The notes below the pieces were generated by a model. It saw only the letters and a program-made list of their open reading frames with translations, did no database searches and was not told the origin of the DNA. This document shows positions 22,716-35,010 of a DNA stretch of 64,000 nucleotides, one piece after another. This stretch comes from Biomphalaria glabrata (taxonomy: Eukaryota > Mollusca > Gastropoda > Planorbidae): assembly GCF_947242115.1 (NCBI RefSeq), contig NC_074711.1:61974056-62038055 (forward strand), in the 5' to 3' direction. A program made the translations under genes and the position numbers. Within the stretch, counting starts at the first letter, position 1. The number at the start of each line of letters is the position of its first letter.

Positions 22716-24555
22716 TTAAACTTGCACAGGCTCAGGCTCTATGCACTCCTGTATTGACCTTAAAGTATGTGCCATCCGAACTTCGTTAATGTCAATAGAT
22801 TCCAGGTCAGCCTTACTGTGAAATATGTTTTTCTTCTTGTCTATCACCAGGCTGGAGCCCTCCAGGCCGAAGATGGCTGTCTGGATGGCTGAAGAATACG
22901 TGAAAATCTGATGGTATGGCTTTTCGGGAAATTTCACGATAGGTCGAGAGCCCCTCTTGGACCGACGCCCATGTGAGCGTTTGTTCTCTGTGGTTAGCAT
23001 CGGTAGTTGTTTCTTTGGATGCTGCGCATGCAGCCGGTAGCTCCAATATCCAGGTTTAATAAATGGAGCAGGTGTCTCTCTGTGGACATACTCACCGTCA
23101 AAGTCTGTGGCAGCCACGCTGCGCAGAAAGCTCTTACTTCGTTCTGGGAACGGAGCTATCGAAACATTTTGCTCCTGGGTAAAAGAATTCTCTTTATCTT
23201 CATCTATCTTTTCCGGTTTTTCGTACACCCCGAATCGTCTGCTACGATGGTTCAGCCTTGAACCATCTGACAAATTGTGAGAATCGCGCACTTTACTATC
23301 CAGACTGTCGGAGATGGAAAGTTTAATTCTCTCCAGCTCATTGTCTCTTCGGGCGATGTTTATTGGCGGGAGAATGGCATTTCTGCCAAAGAGCTCCTCT
23401 CTTGTCCCGGACGTGGAGAATTTTCTCACAAGCTGTTCATCTGATTCGTCACTAAGTTTGGCTACAGAATGTCGTTTCTCAATAATTTGCATGTGTGGCG
23501 AGCGCTGCTGGTTGAGAGATTTCACTTTTTCAGAGTAAGCCATCATGGAATTTTCCACAGATTTTCTTCGAAAAGCCATTGACTGAAGATCTTTTTTGTG
23601 AATCGACTGGAATATATAAGATAGAAATATTTATCTATATAATTAATAAAGTAAAAGTAAAGAGTTAAGTAGCTCTTTCAGACCTTGCAATCTATCTATA
23701 ATGTAAGAGTCTAATGTCGACGGTTAAAATGTTTTCCGGTGGCTAACACAACGACCAAGGTCTTTACTTTCCCTTATTAATTTCAGGTACCGGTAGTCCT
23801 TAGAATTGGGTGGATTCAGGGGAGTCATAAAAATCCCGAAATTTTAAATCCCGAAACTGGGATCCGAGACATCAAGGTTTAGAAACAAAGTGCTTAACCA
23901 CTCAACCACAACACTCCCAAAAATGTATATAGCAAACTTATAAGACATTGAGAACATATACTGCTGGTTCTCTAGTACTACTTATTTTTTTTAAAAAGAC
24001 CAAAAAAAAAAAAAGAAGAAATAATTAGTCTACACGGCCACTGTGGTTTTGAGTCTACTGACCTCAACTGTATTCAACGTATCCGAAATTTTCCTTTTGA
24101 TCAAACTGTTCCTAGCCTGTGCTGCTGGCTGGACCTCACTGTTGATGCCAGTCAAAGAAGTGTACGGTGTTCGTACAGACCAGGTAGGAGTCCCCGTTGT
24201 AACAGTATTCTAAGTGCAAAGAAAATGAAACTGATGAATTTTTTATTTCCTTTTGTTTTTACTCCGACAGTATCTAAAGGATAGATCATAAAGTGTAAGG
24301 ACTAAATTAAATGAGCATAGTGTTCAACTTGTTAAAAGGAAGATATTTTCTCTATAAATGTTGGTATCCTAGTCTCAACGGTATTTTCTGTTCTTCAATC
24401 ATCACATTAAAAAACTTCTTAAAACATTGTTTAACAAAATTAATTATTTTTGTAATAAATGTTTGTAAATGAAACAGAAATAAGGACATCAATTAATCCA
24501 ACATATAAGACTAAGATATTAAAGTAGTTCTACTAACCTTAACGTGTTTAAACAT
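22716..24555 (-). CDS. Unrecognised basic protein, 3 coding exons, 351 aa
   Basis: I do not recognise this gene. Exons in gene order: 24555-24538 (MFKHVK), 24209-24063 (49 codons), 23606-22716 (296 codons plus stop). Donors are GTTAGT and GTCAGT; acceptors are CTTAG and TTCCAG; all junctions are in phase 0. An in-frame TAA lies just upstream of the first ATG. The last exon has a long clean frame of ordinary composition, so it is very likely a real gene. The protein is basic and Ser/Arg-rich, with no signal peptide or membrane segment. It has several R-x-x-S motifs of the kind used by PKA-like kinases (RRKS, RKFS), a basic cluster KRSHGRRSKRGSR that may be a nuclear signal, and a Pro/aromatic stretch PAPFIKPGYWSYRLHAQHP. 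No enzyme motif seen. Intron 2 holds a SINE. Confidence 0.75.
23668..23912 (-). mobile_element. tRNA-derived SINE, family 1 (diverged)
   Basis: The reverse-complement head is gtggttgagtggttaagca, with a body match at ggctaacacaacgaccaagg. It sits in intron 2 of the 351-residue gene, in the same orientation as that gene. Confidence 0.75.
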
Positions 24556-25755
24556 TGTTGATTACTAATGAAGCCATATAGTTAATTAACTCACTGAATT
24601 AATAACCTTTTGTTGAACAAACACAAGACTGACTGAACCGACGGATATATGGATTGCGACAGAACAAGTCTCGATCACTTCGGTTGACTCATTTCTTGAA
24701 TATCTAGCAGCACTAAATCTAGTTCCCCCAACTACAGGGCAATACTCTATAAACAGTCAGGGATTCTCAAAAAAATCGAAGTAATGATTCCCTAAGAGAA
24801 ACGCAAAACATAGACGTAATAATGAGAAACAAAAAAATTAAAATGAATAACTCTTAAGTTTTATATAAGCTTTTATTTTTTATTTTGTTCACACTTTGAT
24901 GAAAACTTGGATTTAAGATGCAGGCCCACCCTGATTAGAACAAAGGGTTAGAACCACTAGTCGGCAATGGATAATGTCACCCACTATTTTCGATGCCGAA
25001 TCGATGTGTAAAGTCTTAAGTTTCCTAAAAGCTATCTATGAGGTCACTATTAGACTTCATTACCGCATCACGGCTCTCCTGCTTACTGCATTGAATGTTG
25101 CAAGTCGATTAATTAGGTGACAGTCCAAACAATCAATAACTTGTGTTTATGCATGTGTCAGTGATTGTATGGGCGACGTAGTGCTATTGAAAGGCTGGCT
25201 GGTGGTTCTATTGAGGAATAAACAAATTAGTTTAGCATTAGATAATGTTTTACTTTAGTTGAAAGCAATTGAAAGGAATTAAATTCTGCGTAATTAACCC
25301 TTCCATACAGCTCGGACTTTCCTTTTCTTTTTCCTTTTCTCTCTCTCTCTCTCTCTCTCTTTTTCTCACCTCATAGTAAATAATTACACTTTTTTTTGAT
25401 AGTTAAATTTAAAGTTTAAAAAAAAAAAGCAATTGTCTATGGAGACTATCACTTCCACTCCGAGAGACGCTTTATGGTTTGTGTTTTAGGAAATGTGTAT
25501 GACTCCATTGATTTACACTTGTTTTCTTTTGCAACAGCTTGTCAATAGATTTTTAACGGAGTTGCCACAAATACAATCCTGAATATCAAAAGCATCATAT
25601 GGCATCATGCTAGGAGAACACCGTGATTGCAAAGATATAGGCCTATACTTGGGTTAGGCAGGCGTATTATTTCAATTGGTCAAGGCAAACTATTGGCTAT
25701 AGAATAAGATCCACAATCGATCGTCATACCAACTGCTACTTATGAATTCGAGACA
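24556..25755. other. Upstream region of the 351-residue gene
   Basis: Expected to hold its promoter. I see no clear TATA box. A CT microsatellite lies at about 25338-25362. Confidence 0.45.
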
Positions 25756-26060
25756 TGGAAGTCATCAGCAATGATCAAGAAGGTGCTTAAGTGCCTCAGC
25801 GGCAATGGTTTAGGGCTAAGACAGTTAAGTCACTTACAAATATCGGGTCACCAACAGAGAGATCCTTTGCCGAACACTCACGCAGCCAATCGACCACTTA
25901 GCGAGGTTGTGGCAGTAAATCGTATAAGGTTTGTAGGACGTGTTCTTCGACATAATGAATAGGGCGATCCAAGGATAACATGGATGCCGGACGTCCTGGT
26001 ATAAGGTGGCCTACCTTCGTGGAAGATCACAAAGCAATATAAACACAAGGCTGAAAACAT
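25756..26060 (+). pseudogene. LINE C-terminal fragment
   Basis: The frame contains VNRIRFVGRVLRHNE followed by a stop, then PRITWMPDV, matching the ...RFVGHVLR...TWMP... tail of many molluscan LINE proteins. Broken by stops. Confidence 0.55.
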
Positions 26061-26169
26061 CGAGGGCTGATCTCTATGGACTGGCAACACCATTGATGAC
26101 TCCTTGGCCCACCTGGGAGGGCTAACACCAACAGACTGTGAATTTCTAACATGCTCTGGTAACAATCAG

Positions 26170-26640
26170 AAAAAATAGAAATGGAAAAGTGGTTTGAGTG
26201 ATGGGACAAGTCCCAAAATGCCCACGGAGTCTGGGAGCACATGAAGTGTCCTTACCACCCTTCCCCGTTGTGGTGGAGGCTGTCCAGGCCTAAGCAAGCT
26301 ATTATAGCACCGTGCAGGACAGGCCATTCTCCCGTTGGCTCATATTTCACACAACTATGGCCAAACGTCTACTCACGGTGCCCCCGTTGCTGGTAAGAAG
26401 AGGAAACCGTGCCTCATATTTTTTTGACTGCCCCAGACTTACTGATCTCCGTTTCGACAGGTCTGGGAAACCTCAGATTCTCGACCTGTATGGTGACATG
26501 TATGCACTACGCAAAACAGTAGGGCTCCTGTCCAGGGCTTTTGCAAGAGAAGATTTGAATCTCTCAGGCCCTCACTGTTTAATGATGATGTCTTTGGAGA
26601 CAGCTTGTCGTGGATCAAAGTCTAAAGTAAGTGAGGCCTT
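26170..26640 (+). pseudogene. LINE C-terminal tail with zinc-knuckle-like region
   Basis: Pieces such as CRTGHSPVGSYFTQLWP and EEETVPHIFFDCPRL, then TDLRFDR, match the post-RNase-H tail of Jockey/I-type LINEs. Frames change several times. It ends in a poly-C and CA-rich stretch. Confidence 0.6.
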
Positions 26641-27508
26641 TTATTTCCCCCCCCCCAACCCAACACACACACACCAACAAAAAAAAAAAAAAGAACACGT
26701 ATAGACCCCTTAGATAAGTTTAGGTCATTAATTTAAAAAAAAAGACTGATGTGGACATGAACCGTGTCTCAATTCAAGCTTAGGGTTAATGCTCTTCATT
26801 TCTAAAAGAACCTGTAAAAACGAATAAAACAAAGTAACAACTGATTAAAATTTAAAAGGTAAGTATTTAATTGATAAATCATATTTATGATTTAAATAGA
26901 TCAGTGTCTCCTGCCGCGATGTGTTTAACTTTTGAACTGTCTTCACAATTCTAGAACCTTTGCTCGCCGTCCCTGCTATCCTGCAGGGCAGAGTTTGTCT
27001 GACGTTTTTGATTTGGGGCCCCGTTTATAGATCTATATGCAAAACTAGCACAAGGACCCCAGAGTGAACAAATCTACATAAATGCATAGTAAATGAGTTA
27101 GAAATGTATTTTAAAAAATGTAGAAGTGTCGATTTAATTTCTTTTAGTGTTAAAATAAACATTTAAAAAAAATAAATAACTTGGATGATATTCATGAAAT
27201 TTTACAAAAGTATTTATAAGTCCGACTCGTCTTGCGGATCCTGAGAACCACTGCTACAGAAGGACTGAAGGTTTGGACTATATTAAAAAAAATAATAATA
27301 AAGATGTAGATTTTGAGCTAAGTCACACACTCTCTTCCATTAAATGTATATTAAATTAGATGCATAAGTAATTCTTGTAGGTGTTTTTTTTTTCTTAACA
27401 AGTGCGGGGCCCAAAGTGAAACGGATTGCGCGGTGCCCAGTCTGGGTAGGATAAGGATAATAAGTAAAAATTAAGATTGTGTATTAGAAAATAAATTCGT
27501 CTTTATAT
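26641..27508. other. Unassigned, with hAT-like ends
   Basis: The phrase cagggcagagtttgtctgac followed by ttggggccccg (about 26994-27022), and gcggggcccaaagtgaaacg to gtgcccagtctg (about 27403-27446), look like ends of a hAT-type non-autonomous element. No matching target duplication, so it is left unassigned. Confidence 0.35.
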
Positions 27509-29518
27509 TGTAATAACTGAAGGGAGGCAACTCAACGAGACATAGACGTTTATTTATATAGAGACATGACAAACACAAAGGGCATCTGCTTTGAGCACAG
27601 CATCTCCATATTGGATCTCTCTACTTGAGCGGAAATCGTTAGTCTCTTCATGTTAACATCCTGTTCTAGTTTGGTTACTAGAAGTGCGCATCTCTGCACT
27701 AGCCTGGATGGTGGTTCGCATGGAAAAGTCATAACATTGCCCCCGTCTTAGCACTTTTTGTCCCGAAAAGAAACACTGCAGTGGAGCTTTGACAGTTCAG
27801 GTGGAGGTCGATCGGTGGGAACCACAGACGTTAGGGTGTCTGTTGCCCACAAAGCCATCTGCACAGTTTCCCATGGTCGTCGCTTCCTCTTCTTCCAGTT
27901 GGCAAGTCTACGCTTGAGGCGATATCGTGGTCGCTGCTTCGACCTCATGACGATAGTCGCTGATGCCAGCCAGTTGACACATGGAGAGTTAGTGGAGGTC
28001 AGGGTTGCCAGCCACGTAACACAAATGGATGTTGTGGTGATCACCGTAGATTCCAGGTTAGTTGTTCTAAGACGCTGAGTCAGCAGACCCTTTCCATGGA
28101 CGTCTCGTGACACAGTTGTAGGCCCACAGCTAGCCAAGTTTTCAAGCACATAGTCTTTCTTAGCTTCATCTGTAAGGTATGCCCATGAAGCATCCTTATA
28201 ATGTTCATCCACCACTACATCCGGTTTTGCTAGGATTAATTCACCACCGTTCAAGTCACTCTCTCTGATGTGGGCAGAAGTACACATTTCTGTCAAGTTC
28301 AGGTCTTGTAGCTGGGTTTCTTGGCATGGGCACTGTCCCCACAGGACGCCGCATATACAGTTCATGTCAATCGCCTGGATGCGGTTGCCTAATATGGAGT
28401 TCTCTCTTATGCCACTGCCAAAGTCAAATTCGTTGTTTCTGCCTCGGCCATTGTTGGGGCCCGTATTCGCAATTTCACCCGATGACATCCAAGGCAAGGA
28501 ATCAGAAACGGTCTTGAGGCTTTCATGGTTTGAGTTCTTATCAAAGGTACTGACAGATAAACAGAGGTCTTTAAGGTCCACAGCAGCCAGCTTGGACGCA
28601 GACCCAACGTTGTCTTGATCTGTCCGGCTCGTTGCAGGTATACCAGGAACAAAAGTTTCAGGCTCATAACAGACTTCTATAGTTTCTTCATTTGTTTCTT
28701 TTCTTTCAATTCTGTATATCCCATTGAGATCGTCGCAGCAATCGTTGTCACGTTTCTCGCCCTGGAAGTCATCCCCGCCAGACTTTCCCACAACACAGTC
28801 ACAGACAGAGCTCCAATCCCCAGCGCCTCCATCACCACTGTTTGTGCAGCCACAGTCCTGACCAGGCAACTGCTCCTTCCCTAACGAGTTTATTCCTCCT
28901 TTTGCTTGCGATACAATTTTATCACTTTGGTCTATTTGGCCTTCTACTTGCAATACACTTTCATCAACTTTGTTCAACTTTATGTTCCTGCTCATGTTCA
29001 GTTGTTCATCAAATGCATCCAAAAAGTCCTGGATCTTGCCAATGAACTCAACAATCCCAAGTTCAATTTCAAATGTGTAGGTCTCCGGATCTTCTTCTTC
29101 ATTGATCAGAGCTTGCCTCAGACGAGCCGTGAGCGTTTCCCTGCTACCGAGGGATTTTAAACCTCGGTCCCGAAGCTCTTGTCTTATCTCTTTAATTGAG
29201 AGCTGATGTAATAGCTTCAAATATGTCATGATTGTAATCAAAGCCTACCTCCTCTCGTTGAGCCGCCTATAATCCCACTTCTGACAAGAATGTAATAACT
29301 GAAGGGAGGCAACTCAACGAGACATAGACGTTTATTTATATAGAGACATGACAAACACAAAGGGCATCTGCTTTGAGTACAGCATCTCCATATTGGATCT
29401 CTCTACTTGGGCGGAAATCGTTAGTCTCTTCATGTCAACATCCTGTTCTAGTTTGGTTACTAGAAGTGCGCATCTCTGCACTAGCCTGGATGGTGGTGCG
29501 CATGGAAAAGTCATAACA
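27509..29518 (-). mobile_element. Small LTR element with a gag-like frame only
   Basis: Direct repeats of 228 bp at 27509-27736 and 29291-29518 begin TG and end CA, differ at about four positions, and are flanked by a 4-bp duplication (atat). The internal part is about 1.55 kb. A minus-strand frame runs from 29241 to 27748 (497 codons). Its N-terminal part resembles a SAP-like or gag-like helical region, followed by acidic and Cys-containing sequence. No protease, reverse transcriptase, RNase H or integrase is visible. A primer-site-like stretch (gtcagaagtgggatta) follows the upstream LTR, and a purine tract (acgggggcaa) precedes the downstream one. It looks whole as a non-autonomous element. 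About 2% LTR divergence suggests a fairly recent insertion; family unknown (gypsy-like is a guess). Confidence 0.8.
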
Positions 29519-29571
29519 ATATTTTATTCATTCTTTACTAAGTGCAAAGTCGTGATCAAATTTTACGAGCC

Positions 29572-29870
29572 TTAATTGCATGTAGCGAAGTCACACAGTA
29601 GACCTATAGCATCAAAGTTCTGTTTCCTACATAGATCACGCTCAATAGCACGAATTGCAAAATTGTTCAATCTATCTTCGTGAATTGTTGACCTCAAGTA
29701 ATTCTTGATTAGTTTGAGACGCGAGAAGCTTCTTTCACCAGATGCCACAGTTACGGGTATTGTTAAAAATACTCTGCAACAACGTAGGCCTAGTTTCATT
29801 AGTTTAGGATAAAATTTCTTAGTTAACAGATAAGCTAAACTTCTACCGGGGTTTTGGCGGTATTTGGTAG
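29572..29870 (-). pseudogene. hAT transposase C-terminal (dimerisation) fragment
   Basis: A 75-codon minus-strand frame reads LTIPVTVASGERSFSRLKLI, then KNYLRSTIHEDRLNNFAI, the hallmark of the C-terminal dimerisation domain of hAT transposases of the ZMYM1-like type. It continues upstream as KKFYPKLMKLGLRCCRVF, without an ATG at that end. The zinc finger and catalytic core are absent. It lies about 50 bp from the LTR element at 27509-29518. Confidence 0.8.
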
Positions 29871-31238
29871 AATATGCCTTAAAGATGACAACTTTGTTTA
29901 TTTTTCAGGAGACTTGTCACGTATTAATTTAAAATATTAAATAATTTAACATATCTATGCCAGTAAAGCACGAGTCATCTATAGGAATGTCCTATGACGT
30001 AAGCAGACATCTGTCAATCTCTTGTATGACACGTATGACACTTGACAGGAAACTATTTGATTAGTTTAAGAAAATGATTTTATTGGTTAATTTAATCCTA
30101 GTGTCAAAAATTGGAGGTTAGAAAGGGCGCCATCGAGAGACTTGAGTCTGGATGTAAGTCTTGTAGAGATAAGACGTACTTTAGTTATGAGTTAGAATTT
30201 GTAGAGAAAAGTATTGTTATAACATTTATAGGAAGCAACTCAACGGTGAAGGAAAAAAGACAATACAAAGTTTAATCAACTAGATCACACACAAAAAAAA
30301 CAAAACAAAAAAAAACAAGGCTCATCTCAATCTCCTCGCACTTCCTCTTCCTGTCTCGCCATTCATTAGTCCATTCTCGTGCGCTGGTGCGCAGCCATAG
30401 AGTCACTACAGAACATGGTCATTACAGTATTGTATTTTTATTAAATCTAGTAGTAAATTTGTATATTCTTATTATTGAACTTTGAAACAAAGTTATTATC
30501 TTATAGGCCTACAGTTCTATTCCTGTACATATAGTGATTCCAAGATTTCTGTTTTTGAATTGAAAAGGATCTTCATTTATTGAATCTCTAAGATAGATCT
30601 AGTATTTAGATCTAGAGATATAATCTAAACAGAATCCTTGACATCACAGTTACAAGAAATCATCACCCCTGATAATTCGGCAAAGATCAATAACGAGTTC
30701 AACTAACAAGAAAGAAACTTACAAACAGTGACAGTCAAGCTCTTTAACTGCGATACCTTTAACCGTGATAAGACTTTTTTATGGTTTCTCAGGAGATTTT
30801 AATAATTTCATGAGTTTTCCAGGAGCTCCTTGAAAATTGGGAGGCATCGGGAACCCCGTTATAAGGGTTTAATTTAATAATTTACACAAGGGGCCTATGA
30901 AAGTGCGGGACCCACTGCAGCCGCATAGGTTGCAGTGGCATAAGGCCTGCCCTGGTAATTCTTATAAAAACTGTTCAAATTGAGATGGTAGCGCTATTTT
31001 TGGGGTATTTTATATATATTTAACTACACTAGAATCTGGATTGAACTACATGCATATTTGTTTTGGATAAAGAACTGGGCTATATCGGAAGTACAAATTT
31101 TTACTTCATAAAAATACAAAATGCACGCATGCGCACCAGATAGTGTAAATTAAAGATATAAACACAGTTGATAGAAAAATTAAAAGGCGACGATTTTTGC
31201 TAATCATTTAAGATTTGAAGGCTTGTAGGAAGCCTGAA
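29871..31238. other. OGA 5' flank
   Basis: Contains a GC-richer stretch near 30320-30410, a hAT-like end phrase (gcataaggcctgccctgg) near 30938-30955, and AT-rich DNA. The OGA transcription start is not evident and no TATA box is obvious. Confidence 0.4.
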
Positions 31239-33078
31239 ATGACAGGAAAAGATATAACCCGCAAAGCAGAAAGCAAGCGGTTCATATCTGGTGTCGTAGA
31301 GGGTAGGATAATTATCATTTCGGAATTTGTATTACTAGATCTAGCTACACTGACTTATTTGTATACAAAACAAAAAAATTCAATATGGCGACTTCCGTGA
31401 AAACAAAAAACAATGATTAAATTTTGATATCTAATTTTAATTCCATATTTAGATCTATATTAGGCACTTCAACAAAAAAATGTTGTGATCATATTGTTTT
31501 GTAATTGATATCATTAAATAGAGCTTGATTTCCCATTTACAAAAATATCAAATTTATGTTTCTATGATTGATATGTAGTAGAACTTAGAAGCGAAGGCGA
31601 AGTTATGATTTTTTTGTATTTATTTTTTTTTCCTTCTTTGGCTTTATTTTCAATAAAAAAAAATTGGCACCCGAATTTTGACTTTTTGTTATCAAAGCAT
31701 ACATATCTTTCTTATTATTCAATATTTTTGGTTCAAATTTTCAGAAGACCTTATGATCTTATCAGCCTAGGCTTATGCATGTTATTTAAATCATGATATG
31801 ACTATGACCCCAATCTTTCATCTTTACTAAACCAATTTTTCGTACTTTTACAGCCAGGCGAAGCTGAAAATGGAGACGACAAATTTGGTCAAAATTTGAC
31901 TTAATTCATGCACAACTTTTTTATTTGTCAAAATTTCCATTTCAAATTTTTAGGAGACTTTACACACTGTTCTTTATATCATTTTATAACCCCCAAATTT
32001 TTCATCTAAATCAATTTTTCATACTTTTACAGCCAGACAAAGCTAAAAATAGAAACAACGAATTTGGTCGAAATTTGACTTATTCATGCACAACTTTTTT
32101 ATTTATTAATATTAACATTTCAAATTTTCAAGAAACTTTAAACAGGTTCAGACCTGCCTACCGTTACGCAAAATGCGTATTCGTTACGCAAAATCTCCCA
32201 AAAATGACCGCCAGTACGCAAATACGCATTTAACCCGTCGCGTTACGCATTTCGTATGCTTTTTTTTTTCTCCTCTCTAGACTAGCTTATGAGCGGTCAC
32301 GGAGGTCACGCTAAGCCCACCTGTGGGGAGAGGGGCGAAACGGAAAAGGTGGGGTGAACACAATGTGCCCAGATCTATACGTTGATTGGTACTTAATAGC
32401 AATTAGATATCTAGAAATGAAGAATGCGTGAGTGAGGGAGTGGCGGGCTGGTACCAGGTTGGTACCGTCAGTTAGCTGATAGGCCTACACCAACGTGACT
32501 TTTTTTTTTTTTAAGTTCATGAGTAGAAATTAATTATGTTGGTGCATTCCTGATTCTCGTATTCAATTGTATAGAAAAAAAATCGAAGAGCTATCAATTC
32601 AAAACACATTGAGTGACATTGTAGATATCTAGTCTAGATCTAGATCTGGATTCTAGATCTACAAAATCTAGATAACTTGTTATATAGGAATAGATCTAGC
32701 TCGAGTCTAGCTAGTCATTACGTTATGATTCTCTACATTAGTAGTCATTACCCTACAAACTAGTTATAGAACTAGATCTAGTATGATTTAGAATTTAGAT
32801 TGACTAGATTCTCTAGATCTAGATCGATAACATCTACTACCATCTAGTCTAGATCTAGACTAGGTTCTTAGTCTTAGTATAGAATAGATCAAGTATGAAG
32901 GTGGGCCTACGAAAGTTTGGATCTAGCGGATCCACGGCATCGGTAACACTTTTGAGCCCAGATCTAGAGTAGATTATATTCATTATATAGACATAGATCC
33001 AGATCTAGTCTAGATATCATCTGATTCATCTCTATTGATCTAGATTTAGATTGTAGATCTAATCATGACATCTAATAT

Positions 33079-33134
<56 letters not shown>

Positions 33135-34979
33135 CAAAATAGAGGATCACGTAAGTGTTACGCATTCTGGTGCCAAAATACGCATTTTGACCGTAAGTGT
33201 TACGCATTTGGACTTTTTTTGGTAGGCAGGTCTGCAGGTTATTTGCTACAAAAATAAATATTAATTTTAAAGAAAAATAGCAATTCAAAATTGTGACATT
33301 TATTTTAAAAATTGTACTACTGGAACTGCTAGATTTTTTTCAAATATTGACGAAAATGTATTTCTTAATATTTAATCATAAAAATTAAAAGGAGACTTTA
33401 AACAGCATCATTGCTGGAGTATGAAAAATTTATCTTTAAAAAACATTTTTAAAATATGGACCTTTTTTTTTAACCAAAAAAAAAAAGATGTAAAATTACA
33501 AAATATTTGGATATTGGGGGGGGGGGGAGGCAAGATCAAGAGGCAATAAGTTAAATTGCCAAGATTAGATATCAGTATGTCTCTTTTATAAAGTTTAAAA
33601 TATACACAGTCTATATATTCTATATATGGAGACATAATCTAAACAAACTTTATAACATCTAGATCTAATTTATATATATTGAAAAGCTGTTTTAGTTTTT
33701 AGGCTATTTCTCAGATTTTCTCCCATTAAATATCACATAAAAAAAATATTTAGTCATAGACATTCTAGATCTAGAATCTAGTATTAGTTTAATAAGACAA
33801 TTAAGTATAGACTAGACTAGTATAGATATCAAATCAATTAGAGATCTATCGAATTCTAGATTTCATTCTATGCATCTCTGTTCCTATTCTAGAAAATAGA
33901 TCTAAGCCTAAATCTAAGTATTAGACCTTGATCTACACTTTAGTGTATGATTAAAACAATAATTTAATTTTTCTACATTATCTATTGCTTCTCTAGATCT
34001 ATTAATAACTAAATCTAGATCTAAATTATACAAGTTTTTGCTTCATTATCTATAGTAATAAACAAGGAAACTTTGTTAAATGATATTTTATAAATGTATT
34101 TTATTACTACTTCCGGTAGAATTGATAGCAAAATGGCTACTTTCGATTTGGTGGTCATTTTGGTATTCATATTCCAAGAAGAGCGCCGTCCAAAATAGCT
34201 TAATAATCACACATGATTCTTATGTAGATATGGATACTTCAAATTACTAACCAATATAAATAATTACAGAACAAAAATAAAAAAATTATCATAGCTGGAA
34301 CACACCCTAATTTCGGAAATTAAAAAAAAAAAGACCTAGTTAACCAATCCCGTCAAATTTGGTATCAAAAGAATTGCCATTTTCTCCCCGACAAAATGAT
34401 TCTCTAACCTAAAAGATCGGTGAAAAAATAATGACGTTTTACGGACTTTTCCGACGGTAACTGGGGGACGCGACCGCAACCATGAGAACCAGCTTTTAAG
34501 CACGCTTTCAGTAGAACAAAAATAGTGATGTTGAAGTGCTTATCTATATCTAGTAATTTGATACTAGATAAGATATCTACCCTAAGCCTTCATGTTAAAT
34601 TGACAGATCTAGATTTTTAATGACTATTAATTCAATATTATCATGTCATGCTGATGAGTCATGAGATTAGATGTAATAATACAATTTATAATTGTATATA
34701 AAGTCTAAACTATAAATTAAAATTCCTCCTTTGAAACAGTACAATTTGATATATATTTTTGTATATATATGTATTCACAATAGTTTTTTAAATATTCACA
34801 TAAAAAAAAATTGCTTCAGAGTGTCAGGACGCTTTGGACAAATTTAAAATCACAATAACTTTTGAACCAATAATGCTAGCATCATAAATTTGGTGTTGTT
34901 GGAAAGAATTTTTCCATCTATTACACATTTCTTGGTATGGGATCAATTTAAAAAAATTTGTTGCAACTATCTAGTCTTA

Positions 34980-35010
<31 letters not shown>

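Noticed and set aside
22813-23538. Other frames opposite or within the 351-residue gene
   Set aside because: They are shadows of the long minus-strand exon 23606-22716 and lack splice partners.
26994-27446. A second hAT MITE bounded by cagggcagag and cccagtctg
   Set aside because: The ends do not form convincing inverted repeats and the flanking 8-mers do not match.
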